Positions 8,781-16,097 of a DNA stretch of 64,000 bases are shown piece by piece. The stretch comes from Sinomonas atrocyanea (GTDB taxonomy: Bacteria > Actinomycetota > Actinomycetes > Actinomycetales > Micrococcaceae). Made by a program: the position numbers and the translations under genes. Location of the stretch: assembly GCF_001577305.1 (NCBI RefSeq), contig NZ_CP014518.1, positions 3,658,001 to 3,722,000 on the forward strand, written 5' to 3'. The notes beneath the pieces were generated by a model that ran no database searches, was not told the DNA's origin, and saw only the letters and a list, made by a program, of their open reading frames with translations. Positions within the stretch are counted from its first letter, which is position 1. Each line of letters begins with the position of its first letter.

Positions 8781-9736
8781 TGCGGGGCACGGCCCTGCTG
8801 CGCGCCGAGCGCGGCGTCGGGCTCGAGGGCGACGCCCTCGGAGGGCTCCTCGACGACCTCGTCCGCGAGTTCCGCCCCGCACGGATGGCGGGCTCCGTCC
8901 CCGGCCACATCCCGCACCTCGCGTCAGCCGACTTCACAAGCTTCGGGATCGCCGTGGCCATGGTCTCGGGGGAAGTCTTCACGGCAGGAGACGCCGGGGA
9001 CCCGTTCCTGATCCAGAGCATCTCGAAGGTATTCTCCCTGGCGCTGGCCCTCGGCCGCGAGGACGGCCCCGACCTGTGGTCCAGGGTCCTCCGCGAGCCC
9101 TCGGGCACCGCGTTCAACTCCCTCGTCCAGCTCGAGGCCGAGCGGGGCATCCCGCGCAACCCGTTCATCAACGCGGGCGCGCTCGTGGTGACCGACCACC
9201 TCCTCGATGCCTTCGGCAACGCCAGCGAGGAGGTGCTCGGACTGCTCTCCTCCCCCACCGGGCGCAGCGCCGTCAACGTGGAGGCCTTCGAATCCGAGCT
9301 GGCCAGGAGCGAGCGCAACTTCGCCCTCGCCCACTTCCTCGCCGACCTCGGCAATCTGCGCAATCCCCCCGCGGAGGTCGTCCGCCACTATGTCCGCCAG
9401 TGCTCGATCGAGATGTCCTGCGCCGACGTCGCCCGCGCGGGCCTCTTCCTGGCGAACAACGGGGTGGGCCCCTCCGGGCGGGTGGTCTCCGCCTCGGCCG
9501 CCAAGCGGATCGGCGCCGTCATGCTCACGTGCGGGATGTACGACGCGGCCGGCGAGTTCGCCTACCGCGTCGGGCTGCCGAGCAAGAGCGGCGTGGGCGG
9601 CGGCATCCTCACCGTCGTGCCCGGCATCTGCTCCATCTGCGTGTGGAGTCCGCGCCTCGATGCCCACGGCAACTCCCTCGCGGGCGCCTCAGCGCTCGCG
9701 GAACTGGCAGAGCGCACCGGCTGGTCCATCTTCTGA
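8780..9736 (+). CDS. glsA: glutaminase
   Basis: The 318-residue protein is a serine-dependent glutaminase of the beta-lactamase-like fold, hydrolysing L-glutamine to glutamate and ammonia. Family landmarks are present: QSISKVF with the nucleophile Ser and general-base Lys, NPFINAGALV, HYVRQCSIE and the glycine-rich SGVGGGI near the C terminus. Length matches the family (about 310). ATG 8780 overlaps the PucR stop. With the permease downstream it forms an uptake-and-deamidation unit for amino-acid amides. Confidence 0.93.
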   Translation: MRGTALLRAERGVGLEGDALGGLLDDLVREFRPARMAGSVPGHIPHLASADFTSFGIAVAMVSGEVFTAGDAGDPFLIQSISKVFSLALALGREDGPDLWSRVLREPSGTAFNSLVQLEAERGIPRNPFINAGALVVTDHLLDAFGNASEEVLGLLSSPTGRSAVNVEAFESELARSERNFALAHFLADLGNLRNPPAEVVRHYVRQCSIEMSCADVARAGLFLANNGVGPSGRVVSASAAKRIGAVMLTCGMYDAAGEFAYRVGLPSKSGVGGGILTVVPGICSICVWSPRLDAHGNSLAGASALAELAERTGWSIF

Positions 9737-9798
9737 GCCCGAGCGCTCTCCCCCTCCCCCTCACCCTTCCCTCTCCGCCCCCTGCGAAAGGATCCGCC

Positions 9799-11313
9799 AT
9801 GCCCGAAACCGAGCCCACCACGGAAGTCGCCGATCATCGTGAGGACCACGGTCATGCCCATGCGGCCGACCATGTGATCCATGCCGAGGACGCCGGCTAC
9901 CACAAGGGCCTGAAGGCCCGGCAGATCCAGATGATCGCGATCGGCGGCGCGATCGGCACCGGCCTGTTCCTGGGCGCCGGCGGGCGCCTGGCCGCGGCCG
10001 GGCCCTCGCTCGTGTTCGCCTACGCGATCTGCGGCGCGTTCGTCTTCCTCATCCTCCGCGCCCTCGGCGAGCTCGTCCTCCACCGGCCCTCCTCCGGCTC
10101 CTTCGTCTCCTACGCCCGGGAGTTCTTCGGCGAGAAGGCCGCCTACATCTCCGGCTGGTTCTACTGGATCAACTGGGCCATGACCACCATCGTGGACACC
10201 ACCGCCGCCGCCCTCTACATGCACTTCTTCGGCAAGTACGTCCCCTGGATCGCCGCCGTGCCCCAGTGGGCCTGGGCCCTGATCGCCCTCGTGCTCGTCC
10301 TGGCCCTGAACCTGGTCTCCGTGAAGGTCTTCGGCGAGATGGAATTCTGGTTCGCCCTGATCAAGGTCGCCGCCCTGCTGGCCTTCCTCGCCCTGGGCAT
10401 CTACTTCGTCCTCTTCGGCACCCCCACCGGCGCCACCACCGGCCTGACCCTCATCTCCGACCACGGCGGCCTCTTCCCCATGGGCCTGGCCCCCATGATC
10501 ATGCTCATGCAGGGCGTCGTCTTCGCCTACGCCTCCGTCGAGCTCGTCGGCACCGCCGCCGGCGAGACCGAGAACCCCGAGAAGATCATGCCCCGCGCCA
10601 TCAACTCCGTCGTGGCCCGCATCGCCGTCTTCTACGTCGGCTCCGTCATCCTCCTCTCCCTCCTGCTGCCCTACACCGCCTACCAGAAGGGCGTCAGCCC
10701 CTTCGTGACCTTCTTCGGCTCCATCGGCGTCGGCGGCGTGGACGTGATCATGAACCTCGTCGTCCTCACCGCCGCCCTGTCCTCCCTCAACGCCGGCCTC
10801 TACTCCACCGGACGCATCCTGCGCTCCATGGCCGCCGCCGGCTCCGCCCCCACGTTCGCCCTGCGCATGAACAAGGCCGGCGTCCCCTACGGCGGCATCG
10901 CCATCACCGCCGTCGTCTCCCTCCTGGGCGTGCCGCTGAACTACCTCGTCCCCGCCGACGCCTTCGAGATCGTCCTCAACGTCGCCTCCGTCGGCATCAT
11001 CTCCACCTGGGCCACCATCGTCATCTGCCAGATCCAGCTGCACCGCTGGGCCAAGAAGGGCTGGACCACCCGCCCCGCCTTCCGCATGCCCGGCGCCCCC
11101 TACACCGGCTACATCACCCTGGCCTTCCTCGTCGCCGTCTTCATCATGGTCCTCATCGACTCCCCCTGGACCCTCCTGGCCACCGCCGTCGCCTGCATCC
11201 TCATGGTCATCGGCTGGTACGCCTCCCGCGAACGCATCCACGAGATCGCCGCCGCCCGCGACGGCTACACCGGCGCAGCCCCCGTCGTCGCCAACCGCAC
11301 CCGACACGACTGA
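9799..11313 (+). CDS. amino-acid permease (AnsP/GabP-type APC family)
   Basis: The 504-residue protein has 12 hydrophobic segments and the APC signature IQMIAIGGAIGTGLFLGAGG in the first helix. The soluble N terminus is His-rich (about seven His in residues 13-36). The segment LRALGELVLHRPSSGSFVSYA is typical of asparagine, GABA and aromatic amino-acid permeases. Because it follows a glutaminase, amides such as Asn or Gln are plausible substrates. AAAGGA precedes ATG 9799. A pyrimidine-rich stretch lies between the glutaminase stop and this gene. Codon choice is strongly C-ended, which creates a long antisense open frame that is not a gene. Confidence 0.87.
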   Translation: MPETEPTTEVADHREDHGHAHAADHVIHAEDAGYHKGLKARQIQMIAIGGAIGTGLFLGAGGRLAAAGPSLVFAYAICGAFVFLILRALGELVLHRPSSGSFVSYAREFFGEKAAYISGWFYWINWAMTTIVDTTAAALYMHFFGKYVPWIAAVPQWAWALIALVLVLALNLVSVKVFGEMEFWFALIKVAALLAFLALGIYFVLFGTPTGATTGLTLISDHGGLFPMGLAPMIMLMQGVVFAYASVELVGTAAGETENPEKIMPRAINSVVARIAVFYVGSVILLSLLLPYTAYQKGVSPFVTFFGSIGVGGVDVIMNLVVLTAALSSLNAGLYSTGRILRSMAAAGSAPTFALRMNKAGVPYGGIAITAVVSLLGVPLNYLVPADAFEIVLNVASVGIISTWATIVICQIQLHRWAKKGWTTRPAFRMPGAPYTGYITLAFLVAVFIMVLIDSPWTLLATAVACILMVIGWYASRERIHEIAAARDGYTGAAPVVANRTRHD

Positions 11314-11321
11314 CCCACCCC

Positions 11322-11354
11322 GCGGCCCGGCCGCCGGGGGTCCGGCCGGGCCGC
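11322..11354 (+). terminator. GC hairpin after the permease gene
   Basis: The arms GCGGCCCGGCCG (11322-11333) and its complement (11343-11354) form a 12-base stem with a 9-base loop, nine bases after the permease stop. There is no clear T run. It separates the permease from the riboswitch-led operon. Confidence 0.7.
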
Positions 11355-11429
11355 GCCCCATCCGCATATTGCCAATCGTTACCGCAGCCCCATGGTCGGC
11401 CCCAGTGCCCCGTGCTACGTTCAATCGAA

Positions 11430-11509
11430 GAGTAATGAGCGCCAGTGCCAAGCCCTGACTTAGCTGGCCGGCAACCCTCCAAGCGGCGGGGTGCCTCAGG
11501 TGAGTACTC
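11430..11509 (+). ncRNA. SAM-IV-type S-adenosylmethionine riboswitch
   Basis: The closing stem pairs GAGTA (11430-11434) with TACTC (11505-11509). An inner stem pairs GCCAG (11441-11445) with CTGGC (11464-11468), and the conserved core GGCCGGCAACCCTCC follows. The remaining segment AAGCGGCGGGGTGCCTC fits the actinobacterial SAM-IV pattern. It lies 40 bases upstream of an operon containing an O-succinylhomoserine sulfhydrylase gene, the usual target. SAM binding is expected to reduce expression. The AAGGAG of the first gene (11536-11541) is close enough for translational control. Confidence 0.8.
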
Positions 11510-11549
11510 GGCATTCGTCTTCGATACGCAAGCCCGAAGGAGCCCCGTC

Positions 11550-11870
11550 ATGCCCGACACAGCAACCGAGCAGACCGCGGCGGCAGCCGCGACCACCCCG
11601 CTCAACGACCCGGCGGCCCCGGGCAGCCCCGCCGAGGAGAAGCTGGCCTACCGGCTCCTGACCGGCCCGGACACCCGCGAATTCTGCGCCCGCATCTCGC
11701 AGGCCCTCGCCGACGGGTACGTGCTCCACGGCAGCCCGGCCGCCACCTTCAACGGCACCGACGTCATCGTGGCCCAGGCCGTGGTCCTCCCCCACACGGT
11801 GGCCAGGGCGGACGCCGCGGTGGCCTCCGCCGTCGACTCCCTCGAGTACGAGGGCGAGGGCCACGCGTGA
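11550..11870 (+). CDS. DUF1737 domain protein
   Basis: The 106-residue protein has a disordered Ala/Thr-rich N terminus. The DUF1737 core follows: LAYRLLTGPDTREFCARISQALADGYVLHG and a later PAATFNGTDVIVAQAVVLP. The domain's function is unknown. The gene is the first after the SAM riboswitch. Its stop overlaps the rhodanese start by four bases, so it belongs to the methionine-biosynthesis operon and may assist sulfhydrylation. Start ATG 11550 follows AAGGAG. Confidence 0.85.
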   Translation: MPDTATEQTAAAAATTPLNDPAAPGSPAEEKLAYRLLTGPDTREFCARISQALADGYVLHGSPAATFNGTDVIVAQAVVLPHTVARADAAVASAVDSLEYEGEGHA

Positions 11871-12280
11871 GCTACGCGGGCGACCTCACCCCGGAGGAGG
11901 CCTGGTCCAAGCTCGCGAGCGGCGAGGCCGTGCTCGTGGACGTGCGCACCGAGGAGGAGTGGGCGCACGTGGGCATTCCCGATACCAAGGGCACCGAGAA
12001 CGATCCGCTCTTCATCCCCTGGGTGTTCGAGGGCGGCATCCCCAATCCGGACTTCGTGATGGAGCTCGAACTCCAGGGGCCCGACGACAGGACGACCCCC
12101 CTGCTGTTCCTCTGCCGCTCCGGCCACCGCTCCGCGGCCGCGGCCGCCGTGGCCACAAACCTCGGCTTCACCGCGTACAGCGTCCTCGAGGGCTTCGAGG
12201 GCGTGCCCGGGCCGGACGGCCAGCGGACGGTCAACGGGTGGAAGAACCGCGGACTGCCGACCAATCTTGGACAGGACTGA
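11867..12280 (+). CDS. rhodanese-domain sulfurtransferase
   Basis: The 137-residue single-domain rhodanese carries AVLVDVRTEEEW (about 23-34) and the active-site loop LFLCRSGHRSAAAA with the persulfide-forming Cys at about residue 83. Such proteins move sulfane sulfur from thiosulfate or persulfide to an acceptor. The position between DUF1737 and the sulfhydrylase suggests it supplies sulfide or persulfide for homocysteine synthesis. GTG 11867 overlaps the preceding stop, and the next start is eight bases after its own stop. Confidence 0.9.
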   Translation: MSYAGDLTPEEAWSKLASGEAVLVDVRTEEEWAHVGIPDTKGTENDPLFIPWVFEGGIPNPDFVMELELQGPDDRTTPLLFLCRSGHRSAAAAAVATNLGFTAYSVLEGFEGVPGPDGQRTVNGWKNRGLPTNLGQD

Positions 12281-12288
12281 AGACTTAC

Positions 12289-13496
12289 GTGAGCTTTGAC
12301 ATCAACGCCGCCAGCTGGAGCGAGGACACGCAGGCGGTGCGGGGCGGACTCCTGCGCACCGACTTCCAGGAGACGTCCGAGGCGCTCTTCCTCACCTCCG
12401 GATTCGTCTACTCCTCCGCCGAGGCCGCCGAGCGGGCGTTCACCGGCGAGGAAGAGCGCTTCGTCTACTCGCGCTACGGCAACCCCTCCGTCGCCACCTT
12501 CCAGGAGCGGCTCCGGCTGCTCGAGGGGACCGAGGCCTGCTTCGCGACCGCATCCGGCATGTCCGCGGTGTTCACCGCGCTGGCGGCCCTGCTGGGAGCC
12601 GGGGACCGGGTCGTCGCGGCGCGCAGCCTGTTCGGCTCGTGCTTCGTGATCCTCAACGAGATCCTGCCCCGCTGGGGCGTTGAGACGGTGTTCGTGGACG
12701 GCCCCGACCTGGACCAGTGGCGCGAGGCGCTCTCCCGGCCCACCACCGCCGTGTTCTTCGAGTCCCCATCGAACCCGATGCAGGAGCTCGTGGACATCCA
12801 GGCCGTCGCGGACCTTGCGCATGCCGCGGGCGCGAAGGTCGTCGTCGACAACGTCTTCGCCACCCCCCTGCTCCAGCGCAGCCTGGACTTCGGTGCCGAC
12901 GTCATCGTGTACTCCGGCACCAAGCACATCGACGGCCAGGGCCGCGTGCTCGGCGGCGCCGTGCTCGGCACGAAGGAGTTCATCGACGGGCCGGTGAAGA
13001 ACCTCATGCGCCACACGGGCCCGGCGCTCTCGGCCTTCAACGCCTGGGTGCTCTCCAAGGGCCTGGAGACGATGGGGCTGCGCGTGCGGCACTCCTCGGC
13101 GAGTGCCCTCGCGATCGCCGAATGGCTCGAGGCGCGGCCCGAGGTCCGCTGGGTCAAGTACCCGCATCTCGCCTCGCACCCGCAGTACGAGCTCGCGAAG
13201 AAGCAGATGAGCGCCGGCGGAACCGTCATCACCTTCGAGCTGGATGCCCCGAGGGCCAGGGCAAGGAGGCGGCCTTCCGCCTGCTCAACGGGCTTCAGGT
13301 CATCGACATCTCCAACAACCTCGGCGACTCGAAGTCCCTCATCACCCACCCCGCCACGACGACCCACCGGGCCATGGGCCCCGAGGGGCGCGCGGCGATC
13401 GGGCTCGGCGACGGCGTGCTGCGGCTCTCGGTGGGACTCGAGGACGTCGGGGACCTGATCGGGGACCTCGAGCGGGCGCTCACCCACGGCGGCTGA
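12289..13496 (+). pseudogene. metZ: O-succinylhomoserine sulfhydrylase, frame broken by one missing base
   Basis: This PLP-dependent enzyme would make homocysteine from O-succinylhomoserine and sulfide. From GTG 12289 the frame encodes a normal N-terminal part with RYGNPSVATFQERL, TASGMSAVF and the PLP-lysine region VIVYSGTKHIDGQG. After FELDAP at 13247-13250 the frame shifts. The adjacent frame continues with EGQGKEAAFRLLNGLQVIDISNNLGDSKS and the normal C terminus, ending at 13496. Adding one C to the CCCC run restores a 402-residue protein of family length. The defect could be real or a sequencing error. All other signs (riboswitch, operon, codon use) are of a working gene. Confidence 0.85.
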
Positions 13497-14010
13497 GGGG
13501 AGCCACGTGGCCGAGGGAAGCGCGGCGACGGCCGCACCGGGGACACTGTGACCATGCGGCACTTCGACATCGTCATCACCACACCGCTCCCGCCCCGCCA
13601 GGCGTGGACACGGGTGCTCGACCTGCGCGGGCATGACCGGTTCATCCCGTTCACGCGCATCACCCGGGGACTGGCCACGGCCGACGAGCTCCATGCCGGG
13701 CACCTCTTCACCGGGCGCACCGCCGTGGGCCCTGTCGGCTTCGACGACACCATGACCATCGAGTCGATCACCCCGCCCACCGACTCGGCGCCCGGCCGGG
13801 CCCGGATCGTCAAGGGGGCCCGCTCGTGCTGGGCGCGGTGGACCTCACCGTCTCCGCGCACGACGGCGGCTCGACCGTTCGCTGGTCGCAGGACCTGGGG
13901 CTGGCCCGCCTCGGGCGGGTCGGGAGCTGGGCGGCCGGCGCCGTCGCCCCGCTGCTCTACCGGCCGCTGCTCAAGCGCCTCCTGCGCCACGGCGGCTGAG
14001 CGGAGCCACG
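13484..14010 (+). repeat. 24-base direct repeat flanking the SRPBCC gene
   Basis: Positions 13484-13507 and 13987-14010 match at 23 of 24 bases (CCACGGCGGCTGAG, then G or C, then GGAGCCACG). Each copy contains the last codons and TGA stop of a gene (HGG-stop). They are 503 bases apart and bracket the frameshifted SRPBCC gene. No transposase is present. Confidence 0.6.
13554..13999 (+). pseudogene. SRPBCC-like protein, frame broken by one missing base
   Basis: The first part, from ATG 13554 (or GTG 13548), reads MRHFDIVITTPLPPRQAWTRV and continues to ARIVKGA. At the GGGGG run 13814-13818 the frame shifts. The neighbouring frame continues with GPLVLGAVDLTVSAHDGG, STVRWSQDL and a helical end YRPLLKRLLRHGG, stopping at 13999. 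One extra G restores about 148 residues, a usual length for this fold. The start resembles polyketide-cyclase/SRPBCC ligand-binding proteins. Without correction, the first frame would fuse into the downstream ArfB frame, which is clearly artificial. Confidence 0.7.
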
Positions 14011-14057
14011 CAGCCCAGCGGAGCCGGCCCACTCCGCCCGTGCCGGACAATGGGCCC

Positions 14058-14513
14058 ATGGACACGCCCGGCCGAGACCTCCGAGTACCGCCGCAGCCCG
14101 GCGCGCGGCACGGGGTCACCATCCCGGCCTCCGAACTCGTGGAGCGGTTCAGCCGCTCGAGCGGTCCGGGCGGCCAGGGCGTCAACACGACCGACAGCCG
14201 GGTGGAGCTCCTCTTCGACCCCGGCGCGAGCACGGCCTTCTCGGACACCCAGCGCGAGCGCGTCCTCGCCCGGCTGGCCGGCCGGCTCGTGGGCCGGCGG
14301 CTGAGCGTCGTCGCGTCCGGCGAACGCTCCCAGCTGCGCAACCGCGAGGCGGCGCGGGCCAGGCTCGCGGCGCTGCTGTCCGAGGCCCTCATGCCGCCGG
14401 GCCCCCTCCGCCGTGCCACCCGCCCGACCCGGGGCTCGCAGGTCCGCCGCCTCGAGTCCAAGAAGCGCCGCGGCGAGACCAAGGCAGCCCGGCGCCGGCT
14501 CCCTCCGCCGTAG
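14058..14513 (+). CDS. arfB: ArfB-type alternative ribosome-rescue factor (peptidyl-tRNA hydrolase)
   Basis: The 151-residue protein carries the release-factor catalytic segment RSSGPGGQGVNTTDSRVEL with the GGQ motif near residue 37, directly after a short N terminus. It lacks the codon-recognition domains of RF1 and RF2. The C terminus is strongly basic (VRRLESKKRRGETKAARRR), matching the ArfB tail that enters the empty mRNA channel of stalled ribosomes. It would hydrolyse peptidyl-tRNA on non-stop complexes. ATG 14058 is chosen because it immediately precedes the domain. The frame runs open upstream only because of the SRPBCC frameshift. Confidence 0.88.
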   Translation: MDTPGRDLRVPPQPGARHGVTIPASELVERFSRSSGPGGQGVNTTDSRVELLFDPGASTAFSDTQRERVLARLAGRLVGRRLSVVASGERSQLRNREAARARLAALLSEALMPPGPLRRATRPTRGSQVRRLESKKRRGETKAARRRLPPP

Positions 14514-14524
14514 GGACGGACCCC

Positions 14525-14587
14525 TTGACAGTGATCCACACCACGCCTAGCGTAAAAAAGGGGGTATATCCTATAGGAAAGAGGAGG
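14525..14587 (+). promoter_or_regulatory. promoter, GntR operator and ribosome site for the first ACS transporter
   Basis: TTGACA (14525-14530) and TAGCGT (14548-14553) are spaced by 17 bases. The perfect 10-base palindrome TCCTATAGGA (14569-14578) lies just downstream, where a bound repressor would block the polymerase. The same palindrome recurs at 16035 and 24354. GTGATCCACACCAC (14531-14544) in the spacer is a one-mismatch match to a CRP/GlxR site. GAGGAGG (14581-14587) is the ribosome site for GTG 14593. Confidence 0.75.
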
Positions 14588-14592
14588 CTATC

Positions 14593-16011
14593 GTGGCCGA
14601 AGCTGTCCACGGCGCCGTCGGCAGAAAGCGCTGGACGCGCCTGATCCCGGTGGCAATCATCGTCTACATCATCTCGTTCATGGACCGGACCAACATCGGG
14701 TTCGCCCTGAACGGGCTCCACAAGGACCTCGGCATCGACGCTGCACAGCAGGGTCTGGCCGCGGGGATCTTCTTCATCGGCTACCTGACGCTCCAGATTC
14801 CCGGCGGCCATCTGGCCGAACGCTGGAGCGCCAAGAAGTTCGTCGGCATCATGATCCTCGTCTGGGGCGTCCTGGCGGTCCTCGGCGGCTTCATCCAGAA
14901 CTTCGGGGAACTGCTCGTTGTCCGCTTCTTCCTCGGCGTGGCGGAGGCCGGCATCTGGCCCGCGATCCTGGTGCTCATCAGCCACTGGTTCCCCGCGGCC
15001 GAACGCGCCCGCGCCTACGCCTTCTGGATGATGAACATCGCGATCGCCTCGATCATCACCGCACCCCTGTCGGGGTGGATCCTCTCCTTCTCGGACTGGC
15101 GCTGGCTGTTCATCATCGAGGGCATCTTCCCGTTCGTGATCGCCGCCCCCATCTGGTGGCTGATGATCGCCGACCGCCCGCGCGACGCCAAGTGGTGCTC
15201 GCCCGAAGAGCGCGCCTACATCGAAGAGGGCCTCGCCGCAGACGAGGCCGCCTCCCCGCAGCTCGGGCACGTGAGCATCAAGCACGTGTTCGCCAACAGC
15301 GCGGTGTGGCGGCTGACGATCGTCTACTTCCTGATCCAGATCGGCTTCTACGGCCTGAACATCTGGCTCCCGAAGGTCGTCAAGACGATCACCTCCGGCT
15401 CCTCGATCGAGGTCGGATTCGTCACCGCGATCCCGTACGTGCTGGCCATGTTCGCCCTCTGGTACAACGCCAAGGCCGCGGACCGCTCCGGCCGCTACTC
15501 CACGCACGTGCTGCTCTCCATGGCCGTCGGCGCCGTGGCCCTCGTCATCTCGGTGGCAACGGGCAGCGCCATGCCGATCCTCGCGGTCACGTTCATCAGC
15601 ATCGCGATGGCCGGAGCGCTGGCCTACGACGGACCGTTCTGGGCCTCGGCCTCCCGCGCCATGCCGGTCGTGGTGGCCGGAAGCGCCATGGGCCTGATCA
15701 ATGCCGTCGGAAACCTCGGCGGCTTCGTGGGCCCCTACGTCGGCGGCTTCCTGCAGGACGTCACCCATGGGAGCTTCATGGCCACGTCGGTGTTCCTGGC
15801 CGCCTGCCTGCTCGCCGCAGGCCTGGTGATGCTGACCCTCCGCAAGGGCGGCGACCGGCCGACGGCGGAGGGCGCCCCCGCGCGGCAGTCTCGCCCTCCG
15901 ACCGGCGGGGCTGAGGCGCACCGGAAGGACCGGAGAGCGTCCGCGCCCCCGCAGGGCCCGTCGTCGACGGGAACTGCGGGGGCGTCGGCATTGACGGTAC
16001 GACACACTTGA
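14593..16011 (+). CDS. MFS transporter, anion:cation symporter (ACS) type, likely sugar-acid uptake
   Basis: The 472 residues include 12 predicted membrane segments. The ACS-family signature FMDRTNIGFALNGL lies after the first helix, and GVAEAGIWPAILVLISHWFP follows helix 4. The family usually imports carboxylates such as hexuronates, aldonates and tartrate. The last 45 or so residues after LRKGGDRPTAEGAP are atypical, with odd codons (TCT, CCT, AGA, ACT). They appear to result from one missing C in 15875-15879. With that C restored the protein would end at 15914 as PRAAVSPSDRRG, before the hairpin at 15944. First gene of the TCCTATAGGA regulon. Confidence 0.87.
   Translation: MAEAVHGAVGRKRWTRLIPVAIIVYIISFMDRTNIGFALNGLHKDLGIDAAQQGLAAGIFFIGYLTLQIPGGHLAERWSAKKFVGIMILVWGVLAVLGGFIQNFGELLVVRFFLGVAEAGIWPAILVLISHWFPAAERARAYAFWMMNIAIASIITAPLSGWILSFSDWRWLFIIEGIFPFVIAAPIWWLMIADRPRDAKWCSPEERAYIEEGLAADEAASPQLGHVSIKHVFANSAVWRLTIVYFLIQIGFYGLNIWLPKVVKTITSGSSIEVGFVTAIPYVLAMFALWYNAKAADRSGRYSTHVLLSMAVGAVALVISVATGSAMPILAVTFISIAMAGALAYDGPFWASASRAMPVVVAGSAMGLINAVGNLGGFVGPYVGGFLQDVTHGSFMATSVFLAACLLAAGLVMLTLRKGGDRPTAEGAPARQSRPPTGGAEAHRKDRRASAPPQGPSSTGTAGASALTVRHT
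15944..15984 (+). terminator. hairpin at the 3' end of the ACS transporter gene
   Basis: CGCCCCCGCAG (15944-15954) pairs with 15974-15984. The inner arms CCCGTCG and CGACGGG (15957-15971) extend the stem. As read, it falls inside coding sequence. If the transporter really stops at 15914 it is an ordinary terminator placed just before the next promoter. Confidence 0.55.
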
Positions 16012-16044
16012 CGCGGGTGACCTGCTGTCAAATATCCTATAGGA
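16008..16044 (+). promoter_or_regulatory. promoter region with GntR operator for the erythrulose-type kinase operon
   Basis: The palindrome TCCTATAGGA (16035-16044) sits in the context AAATATCCTATAGGAAAGAGG, which matches the 14569 site over its core and downstream flank. TTGACG (16008-16013) is a -35 candidate. TATCCT (16033-16038) is a -10 candidate at a long 19-base spacing, so the exact promoter is uncertain. The operator is 54 bases upstream of the kinase ATG. Confidence 0.65.
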
Positions 16045-16097
16045 AAGAGGCCCGAAGGTTTGGGCGTCGCAGGTGACTCAATGTCGAGGAGAAGCAC

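Noticed and set aside
9748..9784. Pyrimidine-rich tract as a regulatory element
   Set aside because: It is a short C/T-rich stretch between coupled genes with no symmetry or repeat.
9562..11514. 650-codon open frame antisense to the amino-acid permease
   Set aside because: It consists of Gly, Asp, Val, His and Glu repeats caused by C-ended codons on the other strand, and has no domain or ribosome site.
13548..14513. Single 321-residue protein joining SRPBCC and ArfB
   Set aside because: Middle third is nonsense produced by a frameshift; the ArfB start and family length are clear at 14058.
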